A stretch of 8,117 nt of DNA from positions 1 through 8,117 of the forward strand of contig JADFCT010000168.1 of assembly GCA_017161665.1 (NCBI GenBank), given 5' to 3'. The notes below the pieces were generated by a model, which saw only the letters and a program-made list of their open reading frames with translations, was not told the origin of the DNA and did not search any database. This document shows positions 1-6,447 of the stretch, one piece after another (within the stretch, counting starts at the first letter, position 1; each line of letters starts with the position of its first letter). Origin of the DNA: Candidatus Sumerlaeota bacterium (GTDB lineage Bacteria > Sumerlaeota > Sumerlaeia > JADFCT01). The position numbers and the translations under genes were made by a program.

Positions 1-1706
1 GCAAGATGGGTGGCGGCGATATGCCCCAGAAAGTTATCCGTGCGGCGCGGATCCGTCTTCAGCAAATCATCGTCGCCATAGGAGTGCATGTCGATCATAT
101 CGCCCGCTATCATGGACGGGACTGTAAACAAGGGCAGGCCATGCCACCGCTGCGTGGTGGCAATGGGAACGCGCACGCCGAGGGCGCGCAGGCGATCGAT
201 CATCCGGTTGTTCCACCGATATTCACAGTCGGAGAGAAACAGCCGCCGCTGAGCATCGGACCACTGACGCCAGGACAGGTCCTTTTTCCATCCCACCCTT
301 TCTGCGAAGGCGCGAGCCGCGTTATCAATCCACTTAAAATGAATCGGTTGCAAAACCGGATCGGTGAATGTCTTATCGAAATGATGAAGGAGGGGATTTT
401 CATTGGTCAGGAGGATCCCCACCACAGCCGGCTCATCCTTATACGCATTTTGGGTATACGGATTAACATGCGACAAATAATCCCGATTAAACTCCGCCAT
501 GCGTTCTTCGACGATGGGATTGAAGTAACAGAAGCCTTTGATGGGAGCGCCCGTGTGCGGATTTTTGGCGCCAACGAGCATTTCGTCGTAACTCGGCCCG
601 ATGGCATCTCCCCGCTTCAGGCGACGGCCCACATGCAAATCCAGCCAGACATACACTCCCTCTTCGCGAAGACAATAAATCCAGTAGTCCAGCCGATCCA
701 TAAACTCAGGATCGAGAGAGCGTGTGTCGTTCTTTTTCGGATCGAAAACAACGCGGGGAACCCAGCCATTGGAATCGTGATGATGGAGTCGCACGAGGTT
801 ATAGCCAAGTTGGGCTATGCGGCGGGCTTGTTGCTCAATGTGTTCTTTGGGGACGAACAGGGCCTGGGCGGCAATGTTGACTCCCCAGAAGCGAATGGGC
901 GAGCCATCTTCAAAGACGAGATGTTCCCCTCGGGCCCGAACAAAACCATATTTCCCAGCCGGTCGATGGTTCAGGGCGCTCAAATCGACAGGGCTCTTAT
1001 CCCAATGCAATGCCCCCTTAAACCAGTCTTTTGTCTCCGCAGGCGAAAGGGGCTCTTCCTGCGAGACCAATCCCGTTGTCTCTTCCGGAAAATCGATATG
1101 CATCGACACGACCATCTCGCCACGATCAATTCGATTGCCGAACCAGAAGACACGCAGCTTGTCGGTTTTGCCTCCTTCGAAGGCGATTGAAGAAGGTTGG
1201 GGAATAAACTCGACCGAAATGCGCTCTCCATCATCGACGGCCCATGTCCATCCGTTCTTATGGATACGGGGTGGCGCAAGACCGATCCGCTTCAGTTCAT
1301 CGTCCTCAAAGGTAAATTCGATTCCCCCACCCCGCAGGCCTACAATGTCCCGATTGGCGCGCAACAGCCAATCAAAACGCAGACTGTTCGAATCGGGCGT
1401 CGCGAGGATGCCGTCGATTGTCAGACCGATCTTGTCCACCTGACCACTGTAAAGGCGCTGACTCCCCACCGAGGACTGATGGATCTGCGTCTCACAGTAA
1501 TCCCAATTTCCCTGCCAGAAACGATACTTGGTTTTGAAGACGAGATTGTGGTCACGCAGCGTTTCAAAGGTCATGTCGGGACGGATTTGAACATTCCACT
1601 CCGCGCATTCGGCCAGAGGATATCCGAGCAATCTGTACAGCAAAACAAGGACTCCAAAAAGACCCCATCTGCAATTCGACAGGCGACAGGAATGGGTATT
1701 ATGCAT
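1..1706 (-). CDS. Secreted clan GH-A-like glycoside hydrolase (3' end outside window)
   Basis: Incomplete: 568 codons are visible and the frame runs open off the left edge. I translated it from the minus strand. Residues 1-36 resemble a signal peptide (basic start, hydrophobic WGLFGVLVLLYRLLGYPLA, then AECAEW), so the enzyme is probably exported. Residues about 37-240 look like a beta-rich N-terminal domain that I cannot name. From about 252 a (beta/alpha)8-type hydrolase begins: LVFEDGSPIRFWGVN (263-277), VRLHHHD (305-311), VWLDLHVG (353-360), LLTNENP (432-438) and DMHSY (539-543). The Asn-Glu pair N435-E436 fits the acid/base position of clan GH-A families such as GH5; the nucleophile Glu would lie beyond the window. 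The start is chosen because GGAG (1715-1718) sits 8 nt upstream. It begins only 13 nt after the flavin oxidoreductase, so co-transcription is likely. Family and substrate are not resolved. Confidence 0.8.
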   Translation of the reverse strand, partial: MHNTHSCRLSNCRWGLFGVLVLLYRLLGYPLAECAEWNVQIRPDMTFETLRDHNLVFKTKYRFWQGNWDYCETQIHQSSVGSQRLYSGQVDKIGLTIDGILATPDSNSLRFDWLLRANRDIVGLRGGGIEFTFEDDELKRIGLAPPRIHKNGWTWAVDDGERISVEFIPQPSSIAFEGGKTDKLRVFWFGNRIDRGEMVVSMHIDFPEETTGLVSQEEPLSPAETKDWFKGALHWDKSPVDLSALNHRPAGKYGFVRARGEHLVFEDGSPIRFWGVNIAAQALFVPKEHIEQQARRIAQLGYNLVRLHHHDSNGWVPRVVFDPKKNDTRSLDPEFMDRLDYWIYCLREEGVYVWLDLHVGRRLKRGDAIGPSYDEMLVGAKNPHTGAPIKGFCYFNPIVEERMAEFNRDYLSHVNPYTQNAYKDEPAVVGILLTNENPLLHHFDKTFTDPVLQPIHFKWIDNAARAFAERVGWKKDLSWRQWSDAQRRLFLSDCEYRWNNRMIDRLRALGVRVPIATTQRWHGLPLFTVPSMIAGDMIDMHSYGDDDLLKTDPRRTDNFLGHIAATHL

Positions 1707-1714
1707 CAGTCCGT

Positions 1715-1718
1715 CTCC
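1715..1718 (-). promoter_or_regulatory. Ribosome binding site of the GH-A-like hydrolase
   Basis: GGAG on the minus strand, 8 nt before the ATG at 1706-1704. It lies in the 13-nt gap after the TGA of the upstream oxidoreductase, so ribosomes ending there could re-initiate. It decides the start against an in-frame GTG lying further upstream inside the previous gene. Confidence 0.7.
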
Positions 1719-1719
1719 A

Positions 1720-2823
1720 TCATTTGTTCTTGCGTTCCTTGAAGACACAGCGCGTGACGCCGTCCGGCGTCATAAGACACAGATTCCGACAGCCACAAGC
1801 GCTGTTCTCCCCCCTCCGCAACCGATTCGGAAAATCGGGTTCGCAGATAAAGGGACGGGAAGCGGACACAGCGTCACAAGCGCCCGAATCCAAGGCCTCG
1901 TTCATGACCGCCAGGCTACGGAATCCCCCCACGGCAATCACTGGAATGTTCAGGGCTTCCTTGAAGCGACGCGCCAATGGAAGATACCAAGCCTCTCCCT
2001 TGTCCGGCCGAACCCGGACATCCGCCAGGTTCCGATCGAAGCCACCCGAAATCTCGATGAAGTCGAGGCCATCCGATACGAACCACTGGGCCGCCGGAAT
2101 GGCCTCATCGGGCGTCCATCCTTTTTTATCCTCGTCTTCAATGGCCGCGAGTTTCATGCCCAATGGGAAGTCGGCTCCAACGCTCTCACGACAAGCGCGC
2201 ACCACCTCACGCAAAAAGCGGGCGCGATTTTCCAACGTTTCCCCCCACCGATCCGTGCGGCGATTTGACCAGGGAGACAGGAATTGATTGCCCAGGTATC
2301 CATGGGCGCCGTGTATCTGCACCGCATCCATCCCGACCTCCTTCACCGCGAGCGCCGTTTCGGCATAGGCCTCAATGATCTGTTCGATCTGCCCGTCGGT
2401 CAAGACTGCGCCATCAAGCGGATCCCGTGGCAGATCAGGCAGTGAGGAGACACAAACCGGCCCAGCCAGACGCCCCTTCAAAAGCGAGGGCTCCATGGCG
2501 TAACACCGCCCGCCACCATGATTGATCTGTCCACAGATCAGACCGCCGGCCTGATGGGCGCGCTCGACAACTCGTTTCCATCCGGCCCGTTGAGATTCCG
2601 AACGGATTTGTGGCATGGCGTCCATGACTTTCCCCGAGGCATCCACCGCAATATGTCCGGTAATGACAAGGCCCGCGCCTCCCTCAATCAAGGCTTGGTA
2701 CATGGCCGCCAGTCGTTCTCCCTCTTCGACCGACTCGACCGAAATCCGCTCGGCAGTGGCGCTGCGGATCAATGCGCTGGGCAACGTCAATCCGCCCAAT
2801 TCAACGGGATCAAAGACACTCAT
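1720..2823 (-). CDS. NADH:flavin oxidoreductase / Old Yellow Enzyme family protein
   Basis: 367 aa with no signal peptide, so cytoplasmic. The family is an FMN-binding TIM barrel that reduces activated C=C bonds or related electrophiles with NAD(P)H. Visible family motifs: N-terminal FDPVELGGLTLPSALIRSAT (4-23), QINHGGGR (99-106), the signature IHGAHGYLGNQFLSPWSNRR (170-189) with the paired substrate-binding His171/His174 and Tyr176, GMKLA (222-226), IEISGG (256-261), IAVGGFRS (296-303) and SRPFICEPDFPNRL (322-335). The length suits a single-domain member without the C-terminal pyridine-nucleotide domain of 2,4-dienoyl-CoA reductase. The C-terminus keeps four Cys (343, 345, 349, 359), reminiscent of the Fe-S ligands of the larger enzymes but with altered spacing. 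AGGAG at 2834-2838 lies 10 nt before the ATG. It sits 42 nt after the DUF4432 gene. The true substrate is unknown. Confidence 0.93.
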   Translation of the reverse strand: MSVFDPVELGGLTLPSALIRSATAERISVESVEEGERLAAMYQALIEGGAGLVITGHIAVDASGKVMDAMPQIRSESQRAGWKRVVERAHQAGGLICGQINHGGGRCYAMEPSLLKGRLAGPVCVSSLPDLPRDPLDGAVLTDGQIEQIIEAYAETALAVKEVGMDAVQIHGAHGYLGNQFLSPWSNRRTDRWGETLENRARFLREVVRACRESVGADFPLGMKLAAIEDEDKKGWTPDEAIPAAQWFVSDGLDFIEISGGFDRNLADVRVRPDKGEAWYLPLARRFKEALNIPVIAVGGFRSLAVMNEALDSGACDAVSASRPFICEPDFPNRLRRGENSACGCRNLCLMTPDGVTRCVFKERKNK

Positions 2824-2833
2824 CCCAAAAGAA

Positions 2834-2838
2834 CTCCT
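2834..2838 (-). promoter_or_regulatory. Ribosome binding site of the flavin oxidoreductase
   Basis: AGGAG on the minus strand with a 10-nt spacer to the ATG at 2823-2821, inside the 42-nt gap that follows the DUF4432 gene. No promoter-like sequence is evident in this gap, consistent with an operon. Confidence 0.65.
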
Positions 2839-2865
2839 GTTCCTGAATCGCCATGAGAAGACCGT

Positions 2866-3939
2866 TTATTGTCCAAGTCGATCCACCATATAGCAGAAAG
2901 CCCGAATGGCTTCTTCGCCATCCAGCACACCGACTTCCAGATTGAATTCCTTCGCTTCTCCCGGCTCCAGTTCCACCAGAAGCCCCTTTTCACGCAGACG
3001 GCAGCGGTTGAGAACCGGGACATTGCCGGGTTCGATTCCCATCACATATTCGCCTGGCCCCAATAGTTTCCATTGATTCAGCCATGGGAGCGTTCTGGCG
3101 TCGAAGCGCTGATAAAAGCCCAGCCCCAAGGCTTCGTTGAAGAGCATGGCCGCCGACCAGCCATGCTCATCTTCCTTGACGCGGTATTGATAATTCTTTT
3201 CGGGAATCCCATCGACCGGAGCGCTGACACAATCCTTGAACTCCTCATCCTGAGCCGAGACGGCGTCAAAGGGCTTACACTCTTCGGCAGCCACTTTGAA
3301 GCGGGCGCCATCATCCAGCAAGGGGAAGCCCAGGTTCATGTGATAGACAATACAGCAGGGCGCCGGTTTGAATCCAAAATTTTTAACACGATCATGGATC
3401 TGAAAAGAGGTCTCCCCCATTCGGGTATGGATCGTTCGCGTCAACCGGACCTTGTCAGTAAACAGGGCGCCTTCTTCGACGATGCCCTGCACCTCGATGA
3501 TATATTCGTCCTCTTCCCATCGCGACAAGTCATTGACTCGTCGGGCCGGGGTGTGAGCGATCCGCCCATGGAGCCCCAGCGCGGTGGCGCCGTCGTTTGT
3601 GGGCGGCCCCAGATAAGTCAGTCCGCAGGTGGTGAGCAGTCCTGCATAAAAACCGCGCAACCATTCATTGCCACGGGCGTCAAAATACGCCGGATGGGTC
3701 TCGCCGGTGGGGGAACCATAGGCGAGACTTTTATCCTTGTACGATGCGCGCGAAATATCCATCCCCCGGTCCGGGAGAACGGTGAACCTCAAACCGGCGC
3801 CCGTATCGATGTCAATCGCCCGGACTCCCGCGCCACGCCCTTCGGTCAGGGAATAGTGCCGCGTTCCTCCGAGTTGCTCCACAGACCCCACACGGCTAAT
3901 AACCTCGCGACGGGTCAAAGACTGTCCGGCAATAATCAT
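2866..3939 (-). CDS. DUF4432 family protein, aldose 1-epimerase-like
   Basis: 357 aa, no signal peptide. It belongs to the galactose-mutarotase-like beta-sandwich group, DUF4432 branch, whose members are expected to bind sugars and possibly interconvert anomers; the exact reaction is unproven. Motifs seen: SLTRREVISRVG near the N-terminus (7-18), GLRFTVLPDRGMDISRASY (49-67), SPTGE (76-80), WLRGFYAGLLTTCGL (93-107), GLHGRI (122-127), YHMNLGFPLL (199-208) and GIEPGN (301-306). His124, His200 and Glu303 are candidate active-site residues by analogy with mutarotases. The frame could extend upstream to an ATG at 3996. I prefer the ATG at 3939 because AGAGG (3946-3950) lies 6 nt before it and the family-like sequence starts just after it; the extra 19 residues are Pro/Ala-rich and unlike the family. 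It lies between the small Arg-rich protein gene and the flavin oxidoreductase, on the same strand. Confidence 0.9.
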   Translation of the reverse strand: MIIAGQSLTRREVISRVGSVEQLGGTRHYSLTEGRGAGVRAIDIDTGAGLRFTVLPDRGMDISRASYKDKSLAYGSPTGETHPAYFDARGNEWLRGFYAGLLTTCGLTYLGPPTNDGATALGLHGRIAHTPARRVNDLSRWEEDEYIIEVQGIVEEGALFTDKVRLTRTIHTRMGETSFQIHDRVKNFGFKPAPCCIVYHMNLGFPLLDDGARFKVAAEECKPFDAVSAQDEEFKDCVSAPVDGIPEKNYQYRVKEDEHGWSAAMLFNEALGLGFYQRFDARTLPWLNQWKLLGPGEYVMGIEPGNVPVLNRCRLREKGLLVELEPGEAKEFNLEVGVLDGEEAIRAFCYMVDRLGQ

Positions 3940-3945
3940 GAGTAT

Positions 3946-3950
3946 CCTCT
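3946..3950 (-). promoter_or_regulatory. Ribosome binding site fixing the DUF4432 start
   Basis: AGAGG on the minus strand, 6 nt before the ATG at 3939-3937. It supports this start over the upstream ATG at 3996. The site forms the right arm of a short near-palindrome (CCTCCTTTAAAGAGG in mRNA sense, 3946-3960), so a small hairpin could partly mask it. Confidence 0.65.
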
Positions 3951-3968
3951 TTAAAGGAGGCGGGGCTT

Positions 3969-3978
3969 CCAGCGCTGG
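3969..3978. repeat. 10-bp perfect palindrome in the 76-bp gap
   Basis: CCAGCGCTGG, self-complementary, between the small Arg-rich protein gene and the DUF4432 gene. It could form a small transcript hairpin or be a chance GC-rich palindrome. No T-tract follows on either strand, so it is not a convincing intrinsic terminator. Confidence 0.4.
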
Positions 3979-4015
3979 CGCCGTTGGCCCGTCCATACGC
4001 TCACAGCCAGTATCG

Positions 4016-4228
4016 CTATTGATCCAGGCTGTTTAAGAACTGGTCATCGGCATTCATCAATCCCTCCAAGGCCGTGGCGTCCGCGCCTTCCATCACTTCC
4101 GATAGTGAAGCCGGTTTGCGTCGTTCTTTCCCGGAACGTCGCTCCAGTCCGCTTCGTTGATCCTCCGAACTGTACTCCGGGCAAACGCAACGACGCCGTT
4201 CACCATCTCGACGATCTTTGATCCTCAT
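4016..4228 (-). CDS. Small Arg-rich protein with R(S/D)GxERR repeats, unknown function
   Basis: 70 aa, no signal peptide or membrane segment. I cannot assign a function. The N-terminal half is highly basic and carries three versions of one motif: RRDGERR (6-12), RSGLERR (25-31) and RSGKERR (31-37; Arg31 is shared by the last two copies). Between copies one and two is a CVCP stretch with Cys14 and Cys16. The C-terminal half (about 40-70) is acidic and probably helical, ending ADDQFLNSLDQ. From memory, similar Arg-rich RRxGxDRR/ERR stretches occur in small uncharacterised bacterial proteins, but this was not searched. The gene looks genuine: a strong GGGAGGAG ribosome binding site lies 6 nt before the ATG, and a near-consensus promoter lies about 80-110 nt upstream. 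It is the first gene of the unit that continues into DUF4432, 76 nt downstream. Confidence 0.72.
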   Translation of the reverse strand: MRIKDRRDGERRRCVCPEYSSEDQRSGLERRSGKERRKPASLSEVMEGADATALEGLMNADDQFLNSLDQ

Positions 4229-4234
4229 AATACA

Positions 4235-4242
4235 CTCCTCCC
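4235..4242 (-). promoter_or_regulatory. Strong ribosome binding site of the small Arg-rich protein
   Basis: GGGAGGAG on the minus strand, 6 nt before the ATG at 4228-4226. It is the main evidence that this short frame is translated. It is part of GTGATGGGAGGAG, which is nearly repeated further upstream in the leader (4283-4295). Confidence 0.75.
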
Positions 4243-4267
4243 ATCACAGATTCCCTCCCAATACAAC

Positions 4268-4284
4268 GGCTTTTTCGAAAAGCC
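4268..4284 (-). promoter_or_regulatory. Hairpin in the leader of the small-protein operon
   Basis: A perfect 7-bp inverted repeat with a 3-nt loop, GGCTTTTCGAAAAAGCC in mRNA sense. It lies between the predicted transcription start and the ribosome binding site, about 40-56 nt upstream of the ATG. No T-tract follows, so it is not a classical terminator. It could stabilise the transcript or act as a protein or RNA contact; that role is inference. Confidence 0.5.
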
Positions 4285-4309
4285 TCCCCCATCACGACAA
4301 TGTAGCGCC

Positions 4310-4338
4310 ATTATATTCCCGAACCGGGAGGCGTTCAA
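4310..4338 (-). promoter_or_regulatory. Near-consensus sigma70 promoter for the small-protein operon
   Basis: On the minus strand, TTGAAC (-35, 4333-4338) is followed after exactly 17 nt by TATAAT (-10, 4310-4315). The -10 is a perfect consensus and the -35 matches four of six positions. The predicted start near 4303 gives a leader of roughly 75 nt before the ATG at 4228. This suggests the small protein, DUF4432, oxidoreductase and GH-A-like genes form a unit separate from the GH43 pair upstream. Confidence 0.7.
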
Positions 4339-4409
4339 GACATACCACGCCCAAACCGAATCCAGGCGCAAATCCTCCGTTCGGCCTGGACTGACCAAGG
4401 GCCATCTGG

Positions 4410-4442
4410 AATACCGACACGTCCTCCCGGTATTGGCAATAC
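4410..4442. repeat. Overlapping inverted repeats after the tandem GH43 gene
   Basis: AATACCG (4410-4416) and CGGTATT (4428-4434) form a 7-bp stem. The right arm also takes part in a second stem, GTATTG/CAATAC (4430-4442). They begin about 20 nt past the stop of the tandem GH43 gene and could help end that transcript, but no U-tract follows on the minus strand, so an intrinsic terminator is not supported. The rest of the 233-bp gap holds only the promoter and leader elements listed separately. Confidence 0.35.
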
Positions 4443-4461
4443 AAAACGGAACGGATTAATT

Positions 4462-6447
4462 TTAATCTTCCGCTGGAGTTGCATTCCGGGAGTCATGTCT
4501 GCGCAATTTTTCAGCCACTTCGCGGGTCACGGCAAAAGCCGTCCCATGTCGCATTCCCGAGGGATAGGTCATCGCCTCTGAGCTCTCATTCCAAGTGAGA
4601 AAATCCTTCGTCTCCATGGCTTTGTAATGCTTGCGCGAATACTCATCGAAATAGACCAGCCAGCGATCCTTGACCTTCAGAAGGGAGGGGCCTTCCACCC
4701 AATCGGGCGAAAAGACCTCGCCCATGCGGGTCCAGGGGCCTTCGGGTTGTGAGGCGACGGCCATGAACAAATTCTTTTTCGCTTTCGGGAAACGCGTTTC
4801 ATCCTTGGTCACGAGAACCCAGCGGTCTCCATCCCGGGCCATGAACGAATCAATGACCGGAAAGCCGGGATCAAAGAAAAGGCGCGCCTTCGTCCAGGTT
4901 TCAAAATCCCGTGTCGTTGTGCAATAAATGCGATGATTTAACTCATTTTCACACATGCCCGCTGTTTCCGGGAAGCGCCCATCTATCGTGGATGCCCAGA
5001 AAACGATATATTGTTTTTTCACCTCATCATAGAAAATCTCCGGCGCCCAGGTGTTGCGACACCCCGGTTCATGATCCATGACGCCCACGCGTTTTTGCTC
5101 AGACCAGTGAATCAAATCCTTTGAATGGGCGACGCCGAATCCCTGATCATGCCAGCCCGTCGTCCAAACCATGTGGAAGATGCCATCCGGTCCCCGGACA
5201 ATGGAGGGATCACGCATGAGGCGGTCTTTATCGACCATCGGCTGGAGGAAGGAACGATCCTGATTCAAAGCCTTCCAATGAATGCCATCCGTCGAATGGG
5301 CCAGATGCAGGCCATCTTCACCATTGCCTTTGAAATAACTGAACAGATAATGGCTTTCTTCGTCAGCGGCCGCGGTGGCGATGTTCGGATCACTTTCCCC
5401 CGGCTCCCCGAAGTCAGGCGTTCCATCCTTGCCCCATCGCAACACTTTCACGCGGGTATGGCGATCGGGATTATCCAGCGCGGCGCCCTGTATCTCTTTG
5501 TAACTGCGGGCATGATAAACGAGGAGATCTGTTTTTCCGTCTTCCGCAACGGTGAAACAACTATGCCCGGGGCCGTACTGTTGGTGAACCTCGCTGCTTT
5601 TGAAAACCGGTATGGGAGACTTTTGCCATGAAGCCGGATTCAGCAGGTCGGCCTCGGCGTCAGCCGTGAGAAGGCCAACACAATAATTATGATCCGTCGC
5701 GCTGGCCGAATAGCTGATAAAAACCTTCCCATTGCGCTCGATCGCGGACGGGCCTTCATTGACCCAGTATCCCACACGCTCCCATGGAAAATCCGGTTGG
5801 GTAATCATGACCTGACGCCCAGTAATGGACCAGGGCGTATCCATTTCCGCAATGTAAAGGTTGGTATTGCCTCGAATGTTCGGATCCTTTTGCGCCCAGA
5901 CCAGATAGCGTTTCCCATTTTGCTCAAAGGTGGTCGCGTCCAGTGAAAAGGATTCCCAAAGGGTCTTGAGTTGTCCTTTTTCAGTCCATTGTCCTTCCAA
6001 GGGATTGGCCGATTCGTTTTCCAGGACATAGATGCGGATATCCCAAATCGACTCGGCGCGACCGGCGGCGAAATAGATATACCATTTCCCGTCAATGTAA
6101 TGCATTTCCGGAGCCCAAATATGCCAGCTCATGGGGCCGCGCTCATGTTTACGCCAGATGACTTTGGCCGTGGCGTCCGCCAGCCCGGCGACCGTTTGGG
6201 ACCGTCTCAGTTCAATCCGGTCATAGGCGGGGACGGTGGCTGTGAAATAATAATAGCCATCGCTGTGTTTCCACACCCAGGGATCCGCCCGTTGGGGAAT
6301 GAGCGGATCGGGAAATGTCCCTTCACTCCCCTGAGGGGCCGATTGGAGGGCGAGGGCCCAGAAGAAAATGATTCCCGTCAACAGGGACGATCTCAAAAAA
6401 ACAACCATGGCACGCTTCCTTTCGCTCTTTGATTTCCGAAGATTCAT
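4462..6447 (-). CDS. Secreted protein with two GH43 modules (arabinofuranosidase-like N-terminal module)
   Basis: 661 aa. Signal peptide near residues 14-37 (MVVFLRSSLLTGIIFFWALA, ending LQSA), so exported. Module 1 (about 46-348) resembles exo-acting alpha-L-arabinofuranosidases of GH43: RADPWV with candidate base Asp55, HIWAPEMH (109-116), SLDATTF with Asp170 as pKa modulator, VNEGP with candidate acid Glu231, and YGPGHSCFT (291-299). Module 2 (about 363-645) is a second five-blade propeller: MRDPSIV (Asp413), NTWAPEIFYD (465-474), VIDSFM (Asp533) and WVEGPSLL (Glu585). It is GH43-like, but I cannot name its subfamily or substrate. Each module keeps an Asp-Asp-Glu set, so both may be active. 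The ATG at 6447 overlaps the arabinanase stop as ATGA. A second in-frame ATG at 6408 has the better ribosome binding site and would still keep the whole signal peptide. Confidence 0.93.
   Translation of the reverse strand: MNLRKSKSERKRAMVVFLRSSLLTGIIFFWALALQSAPQGSEGTFPDPLIPQRADPWVWKHSDGYYYFTATVPAYDRIELRRSQTVAGLADATAKVIWRKHERGPMSWHIWAPEMHYIDGKWYIYFAAGRAESIWDIRIYVLENESANPLEGQWTEKGQLKTLWESFSLDATTFEQNGKRYLVWAQKDPNIRGNTNLYIAEMDTPWSITGRQVMITQPDFPWERVGYWVNEGPSAIERNGKVFISYSASATDHNYCVGLLTADAEADLLNPASWQKSPIPVFKSSEVHQQYGPGHSCFTVAEDGKTDLLVYHARSYKEIQGAALDNPDRHTRVKVLRWGKDGTPDFGEPGESDPNIATAAADEESHYLFSYFKGNGEDGLHLAHSTDGIHWKALNQDRSFLQPMVDKDRLMRDPSIVRGPDGIFHMVWTTGWHDQGFGVAHSKDLIHWSEQKRVGVMDHEPGCRNTWAPEIFYDEVKKQYIVFWASTIDGRFPETAGMCENELNHRIYCTTTRDFETWTKARLFFDPGFPVIDSFMARDGDRWVLVTKDETRFPKAKKNLFMAVASQPEGPWTRMGEVFSPDWVEGPSLLKVKDRWLVYFDEYSRKHYKAMETKDFLTWNESSEAMTYPSGMRHGTAFAVTREVAEKLRRHDSRNATPAED
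6415..6422 (-). promoter_or_regulatory. Ribosome binding site for an alternative start of the tandem GH43
   Basis: AAAGGAAG on the minus strand, 6 nt before an in-frame ATG at 6408-6406 (residue 14 of the long form). The long start at 6447 has no clear Shine-Dalgarno sequence of its own and would depend on coupling through the ATGA overlap. Starting at 6408 removes the charged prefix MNLRKSKSERKRA. Confidence 0.5.

Noticed and set aside
6..1190. Long plus-strand open frame (394 codons) opposite the GH-A-like hydrolase
   Set aside because: The opposite strand encodes a coherent hydrolase with signal peptide, motifs and ribosome binding site. The plus-strand translation has no recognisable domain or start signals and is an antisense shadow.
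3073..3954. Long plus-strand open frame (293 codons) opposite DUF4432
   Set aside because: The minus strand carries clear DUF4432 motifs over the same span. The plus-strand product shows no family features and lies fully within that gene.
3940..3996. Upstream extension of DUF4432 to an ATG at 3996
   Set aside because: The added segment (DGPTAPALEAPPPLKRIL) is unlike the family, and a ribosome binding site precedes the ATG at 3939.
4410..4442. Intrinsic terminator after the GH43 pair
   Set aside because: Stems exist, but no run of T follows on the minus strand, so it is listed only as an inverted repeat.
5125..5631. Plus-strand open frame of 168 codons within the tandem GH43 gene
   Set aside because: It lies antisense to a well-supported GH43 protein, with no domain-like content and no plausible translation signal.
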